Positions 5,997-9,356 of a DNA stretch of 9,356 nt are shown one piece after another; position 1 is the first letter of the stretch; every line of letters starts with the position of its first letter. The DNA is taken from positions 1-9,356 of the forward strand of contig DAOUTX010000030.1 of the NCBI GenBank assembly GCA_030668465.1, given 5' to 3'. The notes below the pieces were generated by a model that was given only the letters and a program-made list of their open reading frames with translations, ran no database searches and was not told the DNA's origin. The DNA comes from Atribacterota bacterium (lineage in GTDB: Bacteria > Atribacterota > Phoenicimicrobiia > Phoenicimicrobiales > Phoenicimicrobiaceae). The position numbers and the translations under genes are program-made.

Positions 5997-6980
5997 ATGA
6001 AAAAATTTTTTCATAAAACCGGTCCAAGTTTATTAATACTATTTTTAATCTTAATTTTGGCAAGTGTAGTAATTAATGCTCAGGATTATCAGACCTATTA
6101 TAAAAATGGGTATGAATATTTTCTTCAGGAAAAATATGAAATGGCTGAACAACATTATAAAAAAGCTATAGAGCTGAACCCTAATTTTGAGAATGCCCAT
6201 TACTGGCTGGGGAAAGTATATAAACAGACCGGTGCATACAACCAGGCAATAGAACAATGGAAGGAAGTTCTAAGAATTAACCCTGGAAATCAATATGCTT
6301 TCCAGAATTTAATAGGCAGTTTTAAGAACACCTCCCGGGTTCAATCAGATGAGGCGAGTGGTTATTTAGATGAGGGAATTAAAATAATTGGAAATCCGGA
6401 AGAATATCTTTTTAAGGGAGGCGCTCCTTCTGTAAACAGTTTATTAATTGCTGTCCCTTATTTTAAAAAAGCAGCCAGTATGGAACCGAATTTATTGGAA
6501 GGTTTTTACTGGATAAGTGAAACTTATCGAGTTTTAGGAGAAAAAAGCACCTGGCAGTTTACCAATTTAGCTATAGAAAATTATAAAAAAGTTATCGATA
6601 TAGAAGAAACTGCTAATCCAATCTCCTTTGACCATCCCTCACCATATTGGCGTTCTTACGTGCAATTAGCCAAAATTTATCGTACTTTAGGATTGAAAGA
6701 TAAAGAAGAAAAACTGTGGCTTCAGTTGGAGAAAGTAAAATCACTCCCCTATAAACAGGTTTTAGAAAGAAAAGGGCATTTTAGTTTTGGCTACCCTTCG
6801 CGAATAGAGGTCAACTTTGAAGATGGAGATAAGATAGAGAACTGGATCTATCAGGAGAAGGATATTACTTTTATAGTAATCAATGGAGAAGTAGAGGGCG
6901 AAAAAGAGAAGGAACCCGAACGGAGTAAAATAGAAATAAAAGCTGAAGAAAGTATACCAGAAGAGAAACCACAACCGTAA
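5997..6980 (+). CDS. Exported tetratricopeptide-repeat protein
   Basis: A 327-residue protein with a clear signal sequence: KKFFHK followed by a hydrophobic stretch (11-26) and a plausible cleavage after VINA (25-28), before QDYQ. There is no lipobox Cys. Two good TPR units follow: about 31-63 (YYKNGYEYFLQEKYEMAEQH, ending ALELNP-like at AIELNP) and about 65-97 (NAHYWLGKVYKQTGAYNQAI, ending LRINP). Further TPR-like helices lie near 148-182 and 186-245, the last with KIYRTLGLKDKEEKL. The segment 264-298 (FGYPSRIEVNFEDGDKIENW onward) looks like a small beta domain. The tail (299-327) is Glu/Lys/Pro-rich. TPRs serve as protein-binding scaffolds, and the partner is unknown. GGGGAGGG (5979-5986) supports the start. 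Confidence 0.8.
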   Translation: MKKFFHKTGPSLLILFLILILASVVINAQDYQTYYKNGYEYFLQEKYEMAEQHYKKAIELNPNFENAHYWLGKVYKQTGAYNQAIEQWKEVLRINPGNQYAFQNLIGSFKNTSRVQSDEASGYLDEGIKIIGNPEEYLFKGGAPSVNSLLIAVPYFKKAASMEPNLLEGFYWISETYRVLGEKSTWQFTNLAIENYKKVIDIEETANPISFDHPSPYWRSYVQLAKIYRTLGLKDKEEKLWLQLEKVKSLPYKQVLERKGHFSFGYPSRIEVNFEDGDKIENWIYQEKDITFIVINGEVEGEKEKEPERSKIEIKAEESIPEEKPQP

Positions 6981-6994
6981 TTTAGTTAGTTATT

Positions 6995-7060
6995 TATTTG
7001 GTTAATTGGTTATTTAATTAATCAGCTAACCAGGTAACTAGGCAACCAACTAACCAAATA
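6995..7060 (+). repeat. Long inverted repeat abutting the nadD Shine-Dalgarno
   Basis: TATTTGGTTAATTGGTT (6995-7011) pairs with AACCAACTAACCAAATA (7044-7060) at 16 of 17 positions, with weaker pairing continuing inward. The array starts right after the TPR gene stop with TTTAGTTAGTT (6981-6991). The outer stem ends exactly one base before AGGAGG at 7061, so if it forms in mRNA the ribosome-binding site sits at the foot of the hairpin. Confidence 0.75.
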
Positions 7061-7066
7061 AGGAGG
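7061..7066 (+). promoter_or_regulatory. Consensus AGGAGG ribosome-binding site of nadD
   Basis: A perfect AGGAGG, 47 bases before the first in-frame ATG (7113) but only 7 bases before an in-frame ATT (7074). The spacing argues that translation starts at the ATT. The in-frame stop TAA at 7059-7061 closes the frame just upstream, so the start must lie between 7062 and 7113. Confidence 0.65.
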
Positions 7067-7073
7067 AAGAGTA

Positions 7074-7685
7074 ATTTTTAAAGAGAAGGAGACCATTAAA
7101 CGTTTAGGAATAATGGGTGGAGTATTTGACCCTATACATTGCGGACATTTATTTACAGCTGAAGAGGCAAGGGTTGAATTTAAATTAGATAAAGTAATAT
7201 TTACACCCTGTCGTCAGCCTGCCCACAAAAGAAAAAATGATATATCTGCCCCTGAAGATAGATATTTAATGACAGTCCTGGCCACTAGTAATAACCAATT
7301 TTTTAAGGTATCTAAAGTTGAACTCAGTAGGCCGGGACCTTCTTATTCTATAGACACTGTTAAAGATTTTTTAAAAAAATATAACCATGAGGTGAAAATA
7401 TTTTTTATTACCGGGGCCGATGCTTTTTTAGAGATAGATTCTTGGTATAAAAGTGAGGAATTAATTAAGCTTTGTCAGTTTGTGGCTGCAACCCGACCAG
7501 GATATGATTTGAATAAATTAGACAAGAAATTTAAAAAAATTATCAAAATCATGGAAATCCCTGCCCTGTCTACATCTTCTACAGATATCAGAAGAAGAGT
7601 GAGAGAGGGGAAAAGCATAAAATATTTACTCCCCCAAGAAGTAGAAAAATATATCTACCAAAAAAGATTATATTGTAAAATGTAG
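7074..7685 (+). CDS. nadD: Nicotinate-nucleotide adenylyltransferase, probable ATT start
   Basis: NadD joins ATP and nicotinate mononucleotide to make deamido-NAD. With the ATG at 7113 the protein would begin MGGVFDPIHCGH, losing the first beta strand that normally leads into the GGxFDPxHxGH nucleotide-binding loop. Upstream in frame lie codons for TIKRLGI, the expected strand, back to a stop at 7059. No ATG, GTG or TTG occurs there. ATT at 7074 is seven bases from a perfect AGGAGG, and a second ATT at 7095 is only three bases past AAGGAG. I therefore start at 7074, giving 203 residues; 7113 is the conservative start (190). Counted from 7113, other motifs are PAHKRK (36-41), GPSYSIDT (75-82), TGADAFLEIDSW (100-111), ATRPGY (126-131) and LSTSSTDIRRRV (152-163). 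Product confidence is high, start confidence moderate. Confidence 0.92.
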   Translation: MFKEKETIKRLGIMGGVFDPIHCGHLFTAEEARVEFKLDKVIFTPCRQPAHKRKNDISAPEDRYLMTVLATSNNQFFKVSKVELSRPGPSYSIDTVKDFLKKYNHEVKIFFITGADAFLEIDSWYKSEELIKLCQFVAATRPGYDLNKLDKKFKKIIKIMEIPALSTSSTDIRRRVREGKSIKYLLPQEVEKYIYQKRLYCKM

Positions 7686-7692
7686 CATTTTA
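7676..7692 (+). repeat. Perfect 7-bp palindrome with nadD stop as its loop
   Basis: TAAAATG (7676-7682) and CATTTTA (7686-7692) are exact reverse complements; the three loop bases are the nadD stop codon TAG (7683-7685). There is no T-run after it, and yqeK starts 46 bases beyond the stop, so read-through into yqeK is expected. Confidence 0.6.
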
Positions 7693-7731
7693 TGTCGGGA
7701 GTCTCTTAAAACAGGAGAATAGGAGATAAGG

Positions 7732-8304
7732 GTGGATATCGATTTAATAAAATTGAGATTAAAAAAAATGCTAGGCGACGAGAGATTAGAACACTCGATT
7801 AATACTTCGAAAGTAGCTCGCAGATTAGCTATAAAATATAATTATAGTGCAGATAAAGCTGAAGTTGCCGGACTATTACATGATTGTGCCAAAGATTTAG
7901 ATTATAAGAGTTTGGAAAAGATGGTTTTGAAATATAGTATAGAACTTGATGGAATTATTCAAAAAATTCCTAAATTGTTACACCCTTTGGTAGGGGCAGT
8001 TATTGCAAAAAAGGAATTTAACATTCACGATCCTGTCATTTTAAAAGCAATAAAAGCACATAGTACCGGTGCATCTCAAATGTCTCTTTTGGATAAGATA
8101 ATTTATCTAAGTGATAAGATTGAACCTTTAAGGAATATGAACGGCGTGGAAGAAGTAAGAAAAATGGCAGAAAAAGATTTAGATGGAGCAGTATTAATGG
8201 CTCTGGATAAAGGGTTGATCTATTTAATCAGTAAAGGTTCATTAATTCATCCCATTTCTATTGAAGCAAGGAACAATATCCTAAACAAGGTGGTTTTTGT
8301 TTGA
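7732..8304 (+). CDS. yqeK: YqeK-type HD-domain Ap4A hydrolase
   Basis: A 190-residue HD-superfamily phosphohydrolase. The metal-binding pattern is visible: His21 in LEHSINTSKVARRLA, His50-Asp51 in GLLHDCAKDLD, His84 in KLLHPLVGAVIA, His110 in KAIKAHSTG, and Asp128 in LLDKIIYLSDKIEP. The last block is typical of YqeK and separates it from generic HD proteins. The family is known as symmetrical diadenosine tetraphosphate hydrolases giving two ADP, shown for the B. subtilis member. The start is GTG with AGGAGAT (7721-7727) four bases upstream. Position directly after nadD is the usual context for this family and supports the call. The stop TGA shares its last base with the ATG of the next gene, implying coupled translation. 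Confidence 0.92.
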   Translation: MDIDLIKLRLKKMLGDERLEHSINTSKVARRLAIKYNYSADKAEVAGLLHDCAKDLDYKSLEKMVLKYSIELDGIIQKIPKLLHPLVGAVIAKKEFNIHDPVILKAIKAHSTGASQMSLLDKIIYLSDKIEPLRNMNGVEEVRKMAEKDLDGAVLMALDKGLIYLISKGSLIHPISIEARNNILNKVVFV

Positions 8305-9356
8305 TGCATGAAAATAATTTAGGGGAAAGGATAAAAAGAAACAAAGGAAGGGAGCTAAAAAAGAATAAAGAAAAAAAAGTAATCTTAATTATGTTTTCTA
8401 TTTTATTATTAGTTGTCCTAATTTTTTTATTAAAATATTTTGGGATATTTCCCTTCAGCTCTGACATATTGTCTCACAATCGAGTAAATATCTTAATTGT
8501 GGGCTGTGACGAGATTGAAAACCACGGACGTGCGGATACTATTGTTCTTTTAAGCATTTCCCCTAAGAGTAAAGATGTTCTTATCCTGTCCATTCCCAGA
8601 GATACCAGGGTGGAAATTCCGGGAAGAGGAATGGACAAAATAAATCATGCCTATGCCTTTGGAGGAGAAAAATTAATATCTAAAACTGTCAGCTCCTTTT
8701 TAGATGTGCCGATTCATTTTTATGCAGTGGTAGATTTTAACGGATTTGTTAATATTATTGATGAGTTAGACGGAGTAGAGATTAATGTAGAAAAAGAAAT
8801 GCATTATGTGGATAAAGCAGGAGGAGTAGAAATAAATCTTTACCCGGGGAAGCAAATATTAAATGGGGAAAAATCTTTGCAATACATAAGATTTAGGCAC
8901 GATAAACTGGGAGATTTAGGTCGAATAAAAAGACAACAAAAATTAGCCTTAGCCGTAATAAAAAAAATGATAAGCTTTGATTCTATAACTAAAATTCCGC
9001 AGATATCTGAAGGGATGAAAGGATATATAGAAACTAATATAAAAGCACAAGATGCTATTACTTTCGCTAATTTGTTTAGAGGGGTAAATCAAGAAAAATT
9101 TAGGGTTGAAACCGTTCAGAGTAAGCCAATTTATATTGAGGGAGTTAGCTATTTAGAACCTAACGTAGAAGAAGTTCGGCAAAGGGTAAAGTCACTAATC
9201 TATAGTAAAAATAGTGGAGTAAAAGTAGAAGTTTTAAATGGGAATGCTATGTCGGGCATTGCCCATAAAATAGCCAAAGATCTTGAATTACAAGGATTTG
9301 AAGTAGTAAATATTGGTAATGCCGACAATTTTGATTATGAAAAAACTAAAATTATA
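8304..9356 (+). CDS. LytR-CpsA-Psr (LCP) ligase with LytR_C domain, 3' partial
   Basis: 351 residues are present with no stop before the window end. The order is: basic cytoplasmic tail (1-25), one membrane helix (about 26-43), an LCP domain (about 60-222) and the beginning of a LytR_C domain (VKVEVLNGNAMSGIA, from 306). LCP hallmarks are NILIVGCD (62-69), GRADT with Arg76 and Asp78 (75-79), SIPRDTRV (96-103), DKINHAYAFGG (111-121), the conserved VVDFNGFVNIIDELDGVEI (142-160) and RFRHD..GDLGRIKRQQ (196-212), which hold the basic and acidic residues binding pyrophosphate and Mg. LCP enzymes transfer undecaprenyl-linked glycopolymers to peptidoglycan outside the cell. The start ATG overlaps the yqeK stop by one base (TGATG), with AAGGTGG (8287-8293) ten bases upstream. 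The ATG at 8308 is out of frame and stops at once. Which polymer it ligates cannot be told. Confidence 0.9.
   Translation, partial: MHENNLGERIKRNKGRELKKNKEKKVILIMFSILLLVVLIFLLKYFGIFPFSSDILSHNRVNILIVGCDEIENHGRADTIVLLSISPKSKDVLILSIPRDTRVEIPGRGMDKINHAYAFGGEKLISKTVSSFLDVPIHFYAVVDFNGFVNIIDELDGVEINVEKEMHYVDKAGGVEINLYPGKQILNGEKSLQYIRFRHDKLGDLGRIKRQQKLALAVIKKMISFDSITKIPQISEGMKGYIETNIKAQDAITFANLFRGVNQEKFRVETVQSKPIYIEGVSYLEPNVEEVRQRVKSLIYSKNSGVKVEVLNGNAMSGIAHKIAKDLELQGFEVVNIGNADNFDYEKTKII

Noticed and set aside
1063..7060. CRISPR array or insertion-sequence ends
   Set aside because: Units are 4, 7 or 8 bases, without spacers of uniform length, and there is no transposase, target duplication or cas gene in the window.
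8258..8467. Minus-strand frame across the yqeK-LCP junction
   Set aside because: It is antisense to the basic tail and membrane helix of the LCP protein, which is supported by strong motifs on the plus strand.

Overview
The window is a gene-dense, all plus-strand stretch of an AT-rich bacterial chromosome. It holds ten protein genes, the last cut by the window end. The genes are housekeeping and envelope genes: MreB, three consecutive MEP isoprenoid enzymes, NadD, the YqeK hydrolase and an LCP cell-wall ligase. They point to a walled, probably rod-shaped bacterium. Heavy use of AGA/AGG and ATA codons and purine-rich coding strands would fit a thermophilic or deep-branching anaerobe. Atribacterota or a Firmicutes-like lineage is a guess from general impression and gene order only; no marker here settles it.

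Layout. 22-1038 is mreB. 1213-3036 is a membrane-anchored or secreted protein with SpoIVB (S55)-type peptidase motifs. 3232-5388 is ispD, ispE and ispF, with ispD and ispE overlapping by 4 bp. 5507-5881 is a DUF1844 protein with a highly charged N-terminus. 5997-6980 is an exported TPR protein. 7074-7685 is nadD, whose real start appears to be a non-canonical ATT. 7732-8304 is yqeK, and 8304-9356 is an LCP/LytR_C protein that overlaps yqeK by one base and runs off the window. The nadD-yqeK-LCP order is familiar from Firmicutes-type genomes, where rsfS often follows.

The genes between them supply shape (MreB), wall polymer attachment (LCP), lipid-carrier precursors (IspD/E/F feed undecaprenyl phosphate), NAD synthesis (NadD) and Ap4A turnover (YqeK). 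No gap exceeds 300 bases. No tRNA, rRNA, CRISPR array, transposase or GC-rich intrinsic terminator was seen.

The most unusual content is between the genes. Five gaps contain degenerate arrays built on a 4/8-base unit, TTAG/GGTT on the left and CTAA/AACC on the right, that fold back into imperfect hairpins ending close to the next Shine-Dalgarno. Two of these gaps also carry 7-base tandem arrays. Three stop codons (mreB, the DUF1844 gene, nadD) sit inside perfect small palindromes. The tetramer arrays necessarily put stop codons in all six frames. These repeats look like a genome-specific intergenic system and are the best candidate for something undescribed.
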